From Nocardioides mangrovi (GTDB lineage Bacteria; Actinomycetota; Actinomycetes; Propionibacteriales; Nocardioidaceae), in the NCBI RefSeq assembly GCF_020073815.1, contig NZ_JAIQZJ010000006.1:124001-188000 (forward strand): 64,000 bases of DNA. The letters run 5' to 3'. The notes under the pieces are model-generated. The model had not been told where the DNA came from. It saw only the letters and a program-made list of their open reading frames with translations, and searched no databases. Of the stretch, positions 55,917 through 64,000 are shown piece by piece. Numbering within the stretch: the first letter of the stretch is position 1; each line of letters opens with the position of its first letter. Made by a program: the position numbers and the translations under genes.

Positions 55917-57262
55917 GAGCCGAGTTCGGATTCGTACTCGTCCTGGATGCCCTTGACCGCGTCCTCCGGGCTGATCCGGCCGTCGAGCAGCGACTGCAGC
56001 TCGGGCCGGATGCCGTCGGCGTAGATGCCGGAGGTGGCGTTGGCGACGAAGTCGGTCAGGACGCCGGACTCGCCGATGGTGGCCGCGGCGGCGAGCGTCT
56101 GGTGGGTCAGCGAGGTCTCGGGGACCTCGGGCACCGGCAGCGAGGCAGGGCCGCCGGGTGCGGCTCCGCTGTCGTCGACGATGATCTGTCGCGCCTTCTC
56201 ATCGGTGTGGAGCCAGTTGAGGAAGTACGCGATCTCGTCGGGATGGGCCGCCTTCGCGGGCACGACGTAGGTGTTCGGTGCGCCCATCGCCACGGGCTCT
56301 CCCCCCTCCTCCTCGGTGGGCATCAGGAAGAAGCCGACCTTGTCGCCCATCGACTTGTCCAGGTTGGCGGACTCCCAGTCGCCGTCGAACATGAACAGCC
56401 CTTCGCCCTTGGCGAAGCGACCCACCATGTTCGTGTAGTCGAGGCTGTTCACGTCGTCGGTGAAGTAGCCCTTGTCGGCCCAGTCGGCGAGGTGCGTGGC
56501 CGCCTCGACCGCAGCGTCGGTGTCGATGGTGGCGCCCGGCTTCTGGAAGATCCAGTCGGACACGTCCGCCGGGTCGGAGTACTGGTTGAGCAGGGCCTGG
56601 AAGGGGAACGCGGCGCCACCGATGTCGTTGAACTGCATGATCGGCTGCTCGCCGGCGGCCTTGGCCGCGGCCATGTCGTCCTCGAGCTCGTCGATGGTCG
56701 TCGGCGGCTCGTCCATGCCGATCTCGGCGGCGATCTCCTTGTTGTAGTAGACGCCGGTCACCGAGTAGCCCACGCCCAGGGCGTAGAGCGAGCCAGAGCC
56801 GCGGCTGCCCTCGTCGTCGACCCGCATCTGCTCGAGCTGGGAGGCGGGGAACTGGTCCCAGCCGTACGCCTCGTAGTAGGGGTCCAGGTTCAGCAGCAGG
56901 CCGTCGCTGGCGGAGTCGGCGATCGTCGGCAGGCGGATCAGGTCCGGCGCGTCGTCGCTGGCCATGACGCGGGGCGCGTTCTCGGTCAGGGCCGCGAACT
57001 GATCGCTGCGGATCTTGAACGTGATGTTCGGGTTCTGCCGGGTGAACTCCTTCGAGAGCTCCTCGACGATCGGGAAGCCGGTCTCGAGGTAGAGGTTGAG
57101 AGTCACGTCCTTGTCGGTCAGCTCGGTGCTGACGTCTCCGGCGGCCTGGTCCGAGGTCGTCGACTCATCGGCGCCCGGCGCGCTGCAGGCGGTCAGCGCC
57201 ACGGTGGCCGTGACGGCGAGCGCAGCGAGGAACCTCCGGCTCGGGCGGGATGTCGTGATCAC
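55913..57262 (-). CDS. Extracellular sugar-binding lipoprotein of the ABC importer
   Basis: This 449-residue binding protein has a signal with basic Arg pair, hydrophobic helix and lipobox LTAC (Cys26), then a Ser/Thr/Glu linker and a two-lobed family 1 solute-binding fold (NLYLETGFPIVEELSKEF, DLIRLPTIADSASDG, FAKGEGLFMFDGDW). The GTG at 57262 is chosen: AAAGGAGA lies 5 nt upstream (57268-57275), while the longer frame to 57289 has no ribosome site. With the downstream enzymes, the ligand is likely sucrose or an acetylated glucoside. Confidence 0.92.
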   Translation of the reverse strand: MITTSRPSRRFLAALAVTATVALTACSAPGADESTTSDQAAGDVSTELTDKDVTLNLYLETGFPIVEELSKEFTRQNPNITFKIRSDQFAALTENAPRVMASDDAPDLIRLPTIADSASDGLLLNLDPYYEAYGWDQFPASQLEQMRVDDEGSRGSGSLYALGVGYSVTGVYYNKEIAAEIGMDEPPTTIDELEDDMAAAKAAGEQPIMQFNDIGGAAFPFQALLNQYSDPADVSDWIFQKPGATIDTDAAVEAATHLADWADKGYFTDDVNSLDYTNMVGRFAKGEGLFMFDGDWESANLDKSMGDKVGFFLMPTEEEGGEPVAMGAPNTYVVPAKAAHPDEIAYFLNWLHTDEKARQIIVDDSGAAPGGPASLPVPEVPETSLTHQTLAAAATIGESGVLTDFVANATSGIYADGIRPELQSLLDGRISPEDAVKGIQDEYESELGS

Positions 57263-57342
57263 ACAGATCTCCTTTGTCGAGGCGTACACGCCTGCGAGGT
57301 GGGTGGTGGGGACCCGAGAGGGCGCGTCAACGCGGAGCTCTG

Positions 57343-57372
57343 AGGTTAGTAACGGCCGTCACATCTCGTCAA
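57343..57372 (-). promoter_or_regulatory. Promoter of the sugar operon
   Basis: On the minus strand, TTGACG (57367-57372) and TAACCT (57343-57348) are separated by 18 nt, giving a transcript start near 57336 and a leader of about 74 nt. The LacI operator lies just upstream of the -35 box. Confidence 0.5.
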
Positions 57373-57380
57373 GTACTTTG

Positions 57381-57396
57381 TGTAAAGCACTTTACA
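57381..57396. promoter_or_regulatory. LacI-family operator of the sugar operon
   Basis: TGTAAAGCACTTTACA is an almost perfect inverted repeat (TGTAAAG/CTTTACA). It lies between lacI and the binding-protein gene. A related site, CTTAAGCACTTTAG, occurs at the lacI start, which supports a common regulator. Confidence 0.8.
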
Positions 57397-57415
57397 AACC
57401 GCGAAGGGCGGCCCG

Positions 57416-58444
57416 TCACGGGGTCCGCTCAGCCGGCGCAGCTGTCGTGGAGCGCGGGACCAGGGTGCAGTCGAGGACGGTCAGGTGACGCTCGGTCGGC
57501 CGCTCGAGGGCGTCGAGGAGCAGCCGGGCGGCGAGGGCCCCGGACTCCTCGAACGGCTGGCGGACGGTGGACAGGTCGGCCGACTCGGCCACCGGTCCGT
57601 CATCGAAGCCCAGCACCGAGAGCGACTCCGGGACCGAGATCCCCAGGTCCTTCGCCGCGTGCATGACGCCGACCGCGAGGTCGTCGAAGTGCGCCATCAC
57701 GGCGGTCGGGCGGTGGTCGACGTCCAGCAGGCGCCGCCCGGCCTCCCGCGCGGCGGCGAGCGTGCCGACGGACTGGCTGACGGTGAGCTCGATCCCCGGG
57801 TGGAGCGCCAGCTCGGCCTGGAAGCCGCCCAGTCGACGCAGGGCCTGCGACTCGTAGTCGGCGACCTGTCCCTCGAGGAGGTAGCCGATGTGGCGGTGTC
57901 CGAGGTCGACGAGGTGCCGGGCCGCCAGTCGGCCGGCCCGGTAGTCGTCGATCTTGACGACGTGGAAGCTGTCGCTGTCGGCGTCGATGACCACGACCGG
58001 CATGTTGCGCGAGGCGAGGCGCTGCTCGACGGCCGTCTCGAGCGGCTCGCCCATCACGATGAGGCCGTCCACCGACCCACGGATCGGGATCGACTCGAGC
58101 ACGGGCGACGCCGCCGTGGCGGCCGACTCCATGTCGAAGACCGAGATGTCGACGCCGCGACCCGCGGCCTCCGACAGCACGCCGCTGAGGCGCCGCATGA
58201 AGCTCGCGTAGGTGGTGAAGGGAGCGATGACCCCGATCCGACCGACGTGCTTGCGGGCCAGGCTCGCCGCCTTCGCCTTGGGCACGTAGCCGAAGCGGTC
58301 GGCCACCTCGAGCACGCGCTGCCGGGTCTGCTCGCCGACGCGATCGGGCTTGTTCATCACGTTGGAGACGGTGGCGATGCTCACGCCGGCCTCGCGCGCG
58401 ACGTCGTAGATGGTCGCGTCCCCCGGTGCTCCCTCGTCCTTCAC
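57416..58444 (-). CDS. LacI-family transcriptional regulator
   Basis: This 342-residue regulator has the N-terminal helix-turn-helix IYDVAREAGVSIATVSNVMNKPDRVG and a periplasmic-binding-protein-like sensor domain (about 65-340, GRIGVIAPFTTYASFMRRL to HLTVLDCTLVPRS). It heads the sugar transport operon on the same strand, and its operator-like sites lie at its own start and before the binding-protein gene. The GTG at 58444 is chosen over the GTG at 58453 because the latter falls inside the operator. The -10 box TAAAGT (complement of 58452-58457) ends 7 nt before this GTG, so a leaderless message is likely. Confidence 0.9.
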   Translation of the reverse strand: MKDEGAPGDATIYDVAREAGVSIATVSNVMNKPDRVGEQTRQRVLEVADRFGYVPKAKAASLARKHVGRIGVIAPFTTYASFMRRLSGVLSEAAGRGVDISVFDMESAATAASPVLESIPIRGSVDGLIVMGEPLETAVEQRLASRNMPVVVIDADSDSFHVVKIDDYRAGRLAARHLVDLGHRHIGYLLEGQVADYESQALRRLGGFQAELALHPGIELTVSQSVGTLAAAREAGRRLLDVDHRPTAVMAHFDDLAVGVMHAAKDLGISVPESLSVLGFDDGPVAESADLSTVRQPFEESGALAARLLLDALERPTERHLTVLDCTLVPRSTTAAPAERTP

Positions 58445-58458
58445 CTTAAGCACTTTAG
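58445..58458. promoter_or_regulatory. LacI-family operator over the lacI promoter
   Basis: CTTAAGCACTTTAG shares the AAGCACTTTA core with 57381-57396. On the minus strand it contains the -10 box TAAAGT of lacI and adjoins the start codon, so binding would repress lacI itself. Confidence 0.7.
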
Positions 58459-58499
58459 TGGCCCGTGACCGCTGGTTGCGCGACCAGCGCGCCCACGGG

Positions 58500-58919
58500 T
58501 CAGTCCACGATCGCGCCGTCGGCGTCGAGGGTGCAGGCGACCACGCCGTCCTCGTCGACGTGCGGCGGGCGACGGACCCGCATGGTCAGGTCGACCTCGG
58601 TGTCGACGCGACCGTCGACGCCGACCTCGCGGGTCTCGGACCCGACCTGGTGCCGGGTGTTCTCGTCGGCGTACGACGCCACGGTGATCGTCACGGAGTC
58701 CTGGCCGGCGGCGTCGCCGGTGACGGACACGGTGGCGGTGACGGTCTTGCGCTTGCGCTGGTAGACGCAGGCCGGGTGGCCGTCGTCGCCGCCCCAGCTG
58801 ACCGTGAGCGGGTCGCGGGTGTCGACGTCGGCCCGGTAGAGCACCACGCCCGCGATCACGCCGGCCACGAGGAGCAGGATGCCCAGGCCGATCGCGATGG
58901 CGGTGCGTGAGGGGTTCAC
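58500..58919 (-). CDS. Small single-pass membrane protein, unknown
   Basis: This 139-residue protein has one membrane helix (about 6-28, AIAIGLGILLLVAGVIAGVVL) and an extracytoplasmic domain with two Cys (HPACVYQ and VVACTLD) and many short strands (KTVTATVSVTG, SVTITVASY). No motif or family is recognised. It follows the next unknown gene by 4 nt on the same strand. Confidence 0.72.
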   Translation of the reverse strand: MNPSRTAIAIGLGILLLVAGVIAGVVLYRADVDTRDPLTVSWGGDDGHPACVYQRKRKTVTATVSVTGDAAGQDSVTITVASYADENTRHQVGSETREVGVDGRVDTEVDLTMRVRRPPHVDEDGVVACTLDADGAIVD

Positions 58920-58923
58920 GCGG

Positions 58924-59388
58924 TCAGTACTCGCCCTTGATCACGAAGAACGAGCCCCGGATCGTGCCCGCGAGCTTGGACTTCTGGCGCGCGAACTTGA
59001 AGCGGTCCGCCAGCTCCTCCGGCACCTCCATGCCGTCGGAGAGCTTGAAGCCCACCGCTCGCTTGCCGCCGTCCTCGAGCGTGTAGAGGACGTTGATCGA
59101 GAGGCCGGACTCGTAGAACACGTAGGACCAGCGGACCCCGTCGACCACGAAGTCCGTGGCCTCGAGCGGCGTCGAGGCGATGTGCAGGTCGCGCTCCTCG
59201 GCGAGGATCCGGTGCACGTGGTCGACGGTGTCGCTCGCCTCGGCGGCGGGCTCGACGGTGAAGGTGTGGTCGAACTTGTTCTTGAAGTAGCGGGCCTCGT
59301 TGGCGCGCAGGCCGGCGAGCGCCTCGGCCACCGGCGAGGACTCCAGCCCGGTCGTGGAGACGTCCACGAAGTCGACGACGTAGGACAT
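58924..59388 (-). CDS. Hypothetical protein, 154 residues
   Basis: This 154-residue soluble protein has alternating strands and helices (MSYVVDFVDVSTTGLESSPVA, TDFVVDGVRWSYVFYESGLS, INVLYTLEDGGKRAVGFKLS). The basic, Lys-rich end includes RFKFARQKSKLAGTIRGSF. No known family was recognised. It lies 15 nt after the UvrA-like gene and just before the small membrane protein, so the three may share a transcript. Confidence 0.72.
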   Translation of the reverse strand: MSYVVDFVDVSTTGLESSPVAEALAGLRANEARYFKNKFDHTFTVEPAAEASDTVDHVHRILAEERDLHIASTPLEATDFVVDGVRWSYVFYESGLSINVLYTLEDGGKRAVGFKLSDGMEVPEELADRFKFARQKSKLAGTIRGSFFVIKGEY

Positions 59389-59403
59389 GTCGTCACCGTA
59401 GCG

Positions 59404-61779
59404 TCAGCGCGCGGCGCCACCCGCGAGTCGCCGCGCGAGGTACGGCGCGGTGCGACTGTCCCTCGCCCGGGCCAGGTCGGCCGGCGTGCCGGTGGCGACC
59501 ACCCGGCCGCCCGCGTCGCCGCCGCCGGGGCCGAGGTCGATCACCCAGTCGGCGCTGGCGATCGCGTCCAGGTCGTGCTCGACCAGCACGATGGTGTTGC
59601 CCGCGTCGACGAGCCGGTGCAGCTGCCGCAGGAGCAGGTCGGTGTCGGCCGGGTGCAGGCCGGACGTCGGCTCGTCGAGCAGGTAGAGGGTGTGCCCGCG
59701 GTGCGCCCGCTGGAGCTCGGTCGCGAGCTTGATCCGCTGCGCCTCACCACCGCTGAGCTCGGTCGCTGGCTGCCCGAGCCGCAGGTAGCCGAGCCCGACG
59801 TCGCGCAGCGTGCGAAGGCTGCGCGCGGCGGCCGGCACGTCGGCGAGGAAGTCCGCCGCCTGGTCGACGGACAGACCGAGGACCTCCGCCACGTTGCGGC
59901 CGCGGTAGGTGATCTCCAGCGTCTCGTCGTCGTAGCGGGCCCCGTGGCAGGTCGGGCACGGCGCGTAGCTGCCGGGCAGGAACAGGAGCTCGACGGCCAC
60001 GAATCCCTCGCCCTGGCAGGTCTCGCACCGGCCCTCGGCCACGTTGAAGGAGAAGCGGCCGGCGCCGTAGCCCCGCTCCTGCGCCTCATCGGTCGCGGCG
60101 AAGACCTTGCGGACCGCGTCGAAGAGGCCCGTGTACGTCGCGAGGTTCGACCGCGGCGTCCGTCCGATCGGTCGCTGGTCGACCACGACGACCCGGTCGA
60201 AGGAGGCGGCCGCCTCCGCGTCCTCGGCCAGCACCTGGCTGACCAGCGTCGACTTCCCGGACCCGCTGACCCCGGTGACTGCGGTCAGCACGCAGAGCGG
60301 CACGTCGACCGACAGGTCGCGCAGGTTGTGCCGGGTGACGCCCTCGAGCCGCAACCAGCCCTGCGGTCGGCGCACGTCGTGCTCGACGCGCTCGGCGCGG
60401 CCGAAGAGATGGGCGCTGGTCGCCGACTCCGCGACGTCCTCGAGACCCGCGACCGGTCCGCTGTAGAGGACCCTGCCGCCCGACTCGCCGGCGCCGGGAC
60501 CGATGTCGACCACCCAGTCGGAGCGGCGCACGACGTCGATGTCGTGCTCGACGACGAAGAGCGAGTTGCCGGCCTCCTTCAAGCGGTCGAGCACGTCGAG
60601 CAGCGGCTCGGCATCGGCGGGGTGCAGTCCGGCCGACGGCTCGTCGAGCACGTAGACGACCCCGAAGAGCCCGGAGCGCAGCTGGGTGGCGATCCGCAGG
60701 CGCTGCGCCTCGCCGGGGGAGAGCGTGGTCGAGCTGCGGCCGAGGCCGAGGTAGCCGAGGCCGAGGTCGAGGAGCACCTCGATGCGGGCGACCAGGTCGG
60801 CGCAGAGCCGGACCGCGACCTCGTCGGAGTCCTGCGGGCGCTCGGCGACCGGGCGCAGCACCTCGACGACGCCGGTGAGGGGGAGGTCGTTGAGCTCGGC
60901 GATCGACCGGCCCTCGAAGGTCACGGCCAGCGCCTCCGGACGCAGCCCGCTGCCGCCGCAGTCCGGGCACGGCGCGTCGACGACGAACCGGAGTGCACGC
61001 TCGCGCATCCGCTCGCTCGTCGAGTCGGCCAGCACGTGCATGACGTGCTTGCGGGCGCTCCAGAACTGGCCGTGGTAGCCGTAGTCGACGCGGTCGCGCT
61101 CCGGCTTGATCAGGACCGACGGCTGCTCGTCGGTGAAGAGCAGCCAGTCGCGGTCGCTCTTGCGCAGTCGCCGCCACGGCTTGTCGATGTCGATGCCGAG
61201 CCCGGTCACGATGCTGCGCAGGTTGGCGCCCTGCCAGGCGCCCGGCCACGCCGCGATCGCGCCGTCCCGGATGCTCAGCGACGGGTCCGGGACCAGGAGC
61301 TCCTCGGTCACGTCGTGCACCACCCCCAGCCCGCTGCACCGCGGGCACGCCCCGGCGACCGTGTTGGGGGAGAAGGCCTCGGCGGCCAGGCGGTCCGCGC
61401 CGCGCGGGTAGTCGCCGGAGCGGGAGTAGAGCATCCGCAGCAGGTTGGACAGCGTGGTGATCGTGCCGACCGACGACCGGGACGTCGGCGCCCCGCGACG
61501 TTGCTGGAGCGCGACCGCGGGCGGGAGCCCGGTCACCTCCTGCACGTGTGGCGCCCCGACCTGCTGCAGTAGCCGCCGGGCGTACGGCGCGACCGACTCG
61601 AAGTAGCGGCGCTGGGCCTCGGCGTAGAGGGTGCCGAAGGCCAGCGAGGACTTGCCCGAGCCGGACACTCCGGTGAACGCGACCATCGCGTGGCGTGGGA
61701 TGTCGACGTCGACGTTCCGCAGGTTGTGCTCGGAGGCCCCGCGGACGTGGACGTAGGGGTCGAGAGGGTCGGCAGTCAC
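59404..61779 (-). CDS. UvrA-like ABC ATPase (excinuclease paralogue)
   Basis: This 791-residue protein has two ABC modules: Walker A GVSGSGKSSL near residue 37 and GVSGSGKSTL in the second half, and signatures LSPGEAQRLRIA and LSGGEAQRIKLA. CxxC zinc modules (CPRCSGLG, CPDCGGSG, CETCQGEG, CPTCHG) are present. It is about 150 residues shorter than UvrA, and the UvrB-binding insert is not apparent. Such short paralogues are linked to drug resistance or DNA damage and may not support normal excision repair. GTG start at 61779. Confidence 0.88.
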   Translation of the reverse strand: MTADPLDPYVHVRGASEHNLRNVDVDIPRHAMVAFTGVSGSGKSSLAFGTLYAEAQRRYFESVAPYARRLLQQVGAPHVQEVTGLPPAVALQQRRGAPTSRSSVGTITTLSNLLRMLYSRSGDYPRGADRLAAEAFSPNTVAGACPRCSGLGVVHDVTEELLVPDPSLSIRDGAIAAWPGAWQGANLRSIVTGLGIDIDKPWRRLRKSDRDWLLFTDEQPSVLIKPERDRVDYGYHGQFWSARKHVMHVLADSTSERMRERALRFVVDAPCPDCGGSGLRPEALAVTFEGRSIAELNDLPLTGVVEVLRPVAERPQDSDEVAVRLCADLVARIEVLLDLGLGYLGLGRSSTTLSPGEAQRLRIATQLRSGLFGVVYVLDEPSAGLHPADAEPLLDVLDRLKEAGNSLFVVEHDIDVVRRSDWVVDIGPGAGESGGRVLYSGPVAGLEDVAESATSAHLFGRAERVEHDVRRPQGWLRLEGVTRHNLRDLSVDVPLCVLTAVTGVSGSGKSTLVSQVLAEDAEAAASFDRVVVVDQRPIGRTPRSNLATYTGLFDAVRKVFAATDEAQERGYGAGRFSFNVAEGRCETCQGEGFVAVELLFLPGSYAPCPTCHGARYDDETLEITYRGRNVAEVLGLSVDQAADFLADVPAAARSLRTLRDVGLGYLRLGQPATELSGGEAQRIKLATELQRAHRGHTLYLLDEPTSGLHPADTDLLLRQLHRLVDAGNTIVLVEHDLDAIASADWVIDLGPGGGDAGGRVVATGTPADLARARDSRTAPYLARRLAGGAAR

Positions 61780-61806
61780 CCGTCCGACGTACCCACACCC
61801 GGTGGG

Positions 61807-62877
61807 TTAACGCGCGGCGCGCCGGTACTGCACCGGCCAGAGGTCGGGGAGCTCGACGCCGAGCTCGTACGCCGCACGCAGCGGCCAGTGCGGGTCGCGC
61901 AGCAGCTCGCGGCCGAGCAGCACCACGTCGGCCGAGCCCTCGGCGATGATCTCCTCGGCCTGCTTGGGCTCGGTGATCAGCCCGACCGCACCCGACGGGA
62001 TGCCGGCCTCGGTGCGCACCCGGCGGGCGAAGGGGACCTGGTAGCCCGGGCCGACCGGGATGTCGGCGCCCACGTTGCCGCCGGACGAGGTGTCGACGAG
62101 GTCGACGCCCTCCTCGCGGAGCAGCCCGGCGAGCCGCACGGTCTCGTCGTCGCTCCAGCCGCCCTCGACCCAGTCGGTCGCGGAGAGGCGGACGACGACC
62201 GGCACGCCGGAGTCGACGCGGCCACGGATCTCGCGGACCACCTCGAGGACGAGGCGGACCCGGTTGTCGAAGGCGCCGCCGTACTCGTCCTCGCGGTGGT
62301 TCGAGAGCGGCGAGAGGAACTCGTGCAGCAGGTAGCCGTGCGCCGCGTGCACCTCGAGCACGTCGAACCCGGCGGCCAGCGCGCGCTCCGCGGCGTCGCC
62401 GAAGGCCGTCACCACCCGGGCGATGCCCGCGGCGTCGAGCGGCTCCGGGTCCTCGCGGAGGCCGGGGAAGGGGTCGGGAGAGGGCCCGACCGGGCGCCAG
62501 CCGCCGTCGGCGTCCGGGACGCCGCCGCGCTGCCCGCTGAAGCCGGAGTACGTCGAGGCCTTGCGGCCGGCGTGCGCCAGCTGGATGCCGGCGGTCGCGC
62601 CCTGGGCGTGCACGAAGTCGACGATCCGGGCCCAGGCGGCCTGCTGCTCGTCGTTCCAGAGCCCGGTGTCCTCGGGCGAGATCCGACCCTCGGGGCTCAC
62701 CGCGGTCGCCTCGGTGAAGACCAGGCCGGCGCCGCCGCGGGCGAAGGAGCCGAGGTGCACGAGGTGCCACTCGTCCGGCAGGCCGTCGACGGCGGAGTAC
62801 TGGCACATCGGGGCCACCCAGGCCCGGTTGCGGATGGTCACGTCGCGGAGGGTGATGGGGGAGAAGAGGGCGGTCAC
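61807..62877 (-). CDS. Old yellow enzyme family NADH:flavin oxidoreductase (YqjM-type)
   Basis: This 356-residue FMN enzyme has the class III OYE features PMCQYS (Cys25, Tyr27), QLAHAGRKAS (substrate-binding His pair) and EVHAAHGYLLHEFLSPLSN. It reduces activated C=C bonds of enones with NAD(P)H. It is separated from the UvrA-like gene by 27 nt and diverges from the MerR gene. Confidence 0.92.
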   Translation of the reverse strand: MTALFSPITLRDVTIRNRAWVAPMCQYSAVDGLPDEWHLVHLGSFARGGAGLVFTEATAVSPEGRISPEDTGLWNDEQQAAWARIVDFVHAQGATAGIQLAHAGRKASTYSGFSGQRGGVPDADGGWRPVGPSPDPFPGLREDPEPLDAAGIARVVTAFGDAAERALAAGFDVLEVHAAHGYLLHEFLSPLSNHREDEYGGAFDNRVRLVLEVVREIRGRVDSGVPVVVRLSATDWVEGGWSDDETVRLAGLLREEGVDLVDTSSGGNVGADIPVGPGYQVPFARRVRTEAGIPSGAVGLITEPKQAEEIIAEGSADVVLLGRELLRDPHWPLRAAYELGVELPDLWPVQYRRAAR

Positions 62878-62968
62878 GACCGTGCCAACCGGAAGCGGCG
62901 CCCGAGGATTCCGAGGATGGGGTAGCCGGTGGGGGTGATGGCGGGGCCGCGGTGAACAGGATGTTTAG

Positions 62969-63859
62969 ATGCACGACATGAGCCTGGACAGAGTGTCGAA
63001 CTCGGGACTGAGCATCGGCGAGCTGGCCGAGCGCACCCAGGTGAGCGTCGCGACCCTGCGGGCCTGGGAGCGCCGCTACGGCTTCCCCGTCCCGATGCGG
63101 CTGCCGAGCGGCCACCGGCGGTACGCCGCAGGTGACATCGCCCGGATCCGCGAGGTCGTCCGCCGCCGCGCGGAGGGGGCGCGCCTGGACGCCGCGATCG
63201 AGCGGGTCCGCGACATCGGCCGCCCGACCGACGGCTCGGTCTTCGCCTCGCTGCGTCGCGAGTACCCCTACCTCCCGGTCGAGCGCCTCCACAAGTCGAC
63301 GCTCGTCGCGCTGTCGTGGGCGATCGAGGACGAGTTCTGCGCGAAGGCCGACCGGGCGCGGATCTTCGGCGGGTTCCAGCACGCCCGCCACTACCGCTCC
63401 TCGCAGCGCAGGTGGGAGGACCTCGGCCGGCTCGCGGCCTCGGCCTTCGTCTTCGCGGACTTCGACGACGACGACCTCGTCGGTGGCGCCCGTGGGGAGG
63501 TGATTCGGGTCGGGCTCGGACCCGAGTCGCCCCTGCGGCGTGAGTGGCTGGTCACCTGCGACAGCGACGACTCGCCGGTGACCCTGGTGGCGTGGGAGCT
63601 GCCCGGCCAGGAGAGCGTCCCGGACCCGCAGCGCCTTTTCGAGGCGATCTGGACGATCGAGCCCGGCCCGGTCCGGACCGCCGCCCGGATCTGTGCCGCC
63701 GTCGCCGCGGGGGCCCACCCCGACGAGGCTGCCCACGTGCTCGCGACGGTCGCGGCCGCGCCCGAGGCCGGCGAGCCCGACCTGGCCTCGCTCAACACGA
63801 TGTTCACCCGTGTGCTCCGCTACGTCGACCGGCACGGCGCCCACGCCGACCGCCTGTGA
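62969..63859 (+). CDS. MerR-family regulator with DICT sensor domain
   Basis: This 296-residue regulator has a MerR DNA-binding domain (SIGELAERTQVSVATLRAWE, then RRYGFPVPMRLPSGHRRYAAGDIARIR). From about 95 it has a DICT domain (LHKSTLVALSWAIEDEFCA, FGGFQHARHYRSSQRRWEDL), which is often linked to light or flavin-related regulation. The ATG at 62969 or 62978 may be used. Its stop overlaps the start of the next gene (GTGA), so that lipoprotein is in the same transcript. Confidence 0.88.
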   Translation: MHDMSLDRVSNSGLSIGELAERTQVSVATLRAWERRYGFPVPMRLPSGHRRYAAGDIARIREVVRRRAEGARLDAAIERVRDIGRPTDGSVFASLRREYPYLPVERLHKSTLVALSWAIEDEFCAKADRARIFGGFQHARHYRSSQRRWEDLGRLAASAFVFADFDDDDLVGGARGEVIRVGLGPESPLRREWLVTCDSDDSPVTLVAWELPGQESVPDPQRLFEAIWTIEPGPVRTAARICAAVAAGAHPDEAAHVLATVAAAPEAGEPDLASLNTMFTRVLRYVDRHGAHADRL

Positions 63860-64000
63860 CCGGCTGGACGCGACGGGCGGTCCTCGGCGCCGGTGCGCTC
63901 GGTGCGCTGGCCGCCTGCTCCTCCTCCGACGGCGGCAGTCCCGCGCCCACCCCGAGCTCCGGCGGTGCGAGCAGCGCCAGCGGGCCGGTGCCGTGGGACC
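63856..64000 (+). CDS. Lipoprotein or Tat-exported protein, N-terminal fragment
   Basis: The frame begins at a GTG overlapping the MerR stop and runs off the window. The 48 visible residues show a WTRRAVLGAGALGAL twin-arginine-like signal with a lipobox LAAC (Cys21), then a Ser/Gly/Pro-rich linker. The mature function cannot be judged. Confidence 0.75.
   Translation, partial: MTGWTRRAVLGAGALGALAACSSSDGGSPAPTPSSGGASSASGPVPWD

Noticed and set aside
60086..63844. A 1252-residue minus-strand open frame
   Set aside because: It runs across the out-of-frame sequence of the UvrA-like and OYE genes and the MerR gene; its product is Arg/Gly/Ala-rich low complexity. It is a GC-driven shadow.

Overview
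The window is one continuous stretch of very GC-rich actinobacterial chromosome. GTGA/ATGA stop-start overlaps, frequent GTG starts, an mce operon, KstR-type steroid genes and many SDR, acyl-CoA dehydrogenase and MaoC genes point to a Nocardioidaceae-type (Nocardioides-like) organism; the genus is an inference. No rRNA, tRNA, CRISPR array, insertion sequence or phage gene was recognised.

Main theme: steroid (cholesterol-type) uptake and catabolism under KstR. The left edge (1-4651) is the 3' half of an mce operon (mceD part, mceE lipoprotein, mceF, two Mce-associated proteins). It is followed by a ferredoxin reductase / 3Fe-4S ferredoxin / Hsd4A-like SDR operon (4715-9063). kstR itself lies at 10765-11373 on the minus strand. 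A four-gene glycosyltransferase / methyltransferase / six-hairpin protein / methyltransferase group (11562-15278) sits between kstR and fadE34 (16637-18691). A WS/DGAT acyltransferase, an esterase and another hydrolase follow (20660-25160). Then comes an igr-like side-chain operon (25286-29928) in which ChsE1 and ChsE2 are fused while ChsH2 is split into two genes, ending in ltp2. At 46169-51609 the hsd4B-like hydratase and kstD diverge from hsaE-hsaG-hsaF. Six copies of the KstR operator pattern TNNAACNNGTTNNA (four exact, two with one mismatch) lie in the intergenic regions in front of these units, so they probably respond together. Ring-opening genes (kshAB, hsaABCD) and cyp125 are not in the window.

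Other regions: 30142-43784 holds housekeeping and accessory genes: a dienelactone-hydrolase-like protein, two MFS exporters, an ECF sigma factor with a SnoaL tail, a GAF-SpoIIE-HATPase phosphatase, a TetR regulator, a DUF480-methyltransferase fusion, a membrane glutaredoxin, a secreted GH5 enzyme and an M14 carboxypeptidase. The stretch 43.8-46.1 kb looks like a small foreign or decayed patch, with a truncated sigma-factor gene, an unknown protein and short imperfect repeats. The region 51582-58458 is a LacI-controlled sugar operon: lacI, binding protein, two permeases, a CE7 acetyl esterase and a sucrose phosphorylase. The right end has two small unknown proteins, a UvrA-like ABC protein, an old yellow enzyme, a MerR-DICT regulator and the start of a lipoprotein.

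All functional statements come from reading the sequence and from memory of the families; no database search was run.
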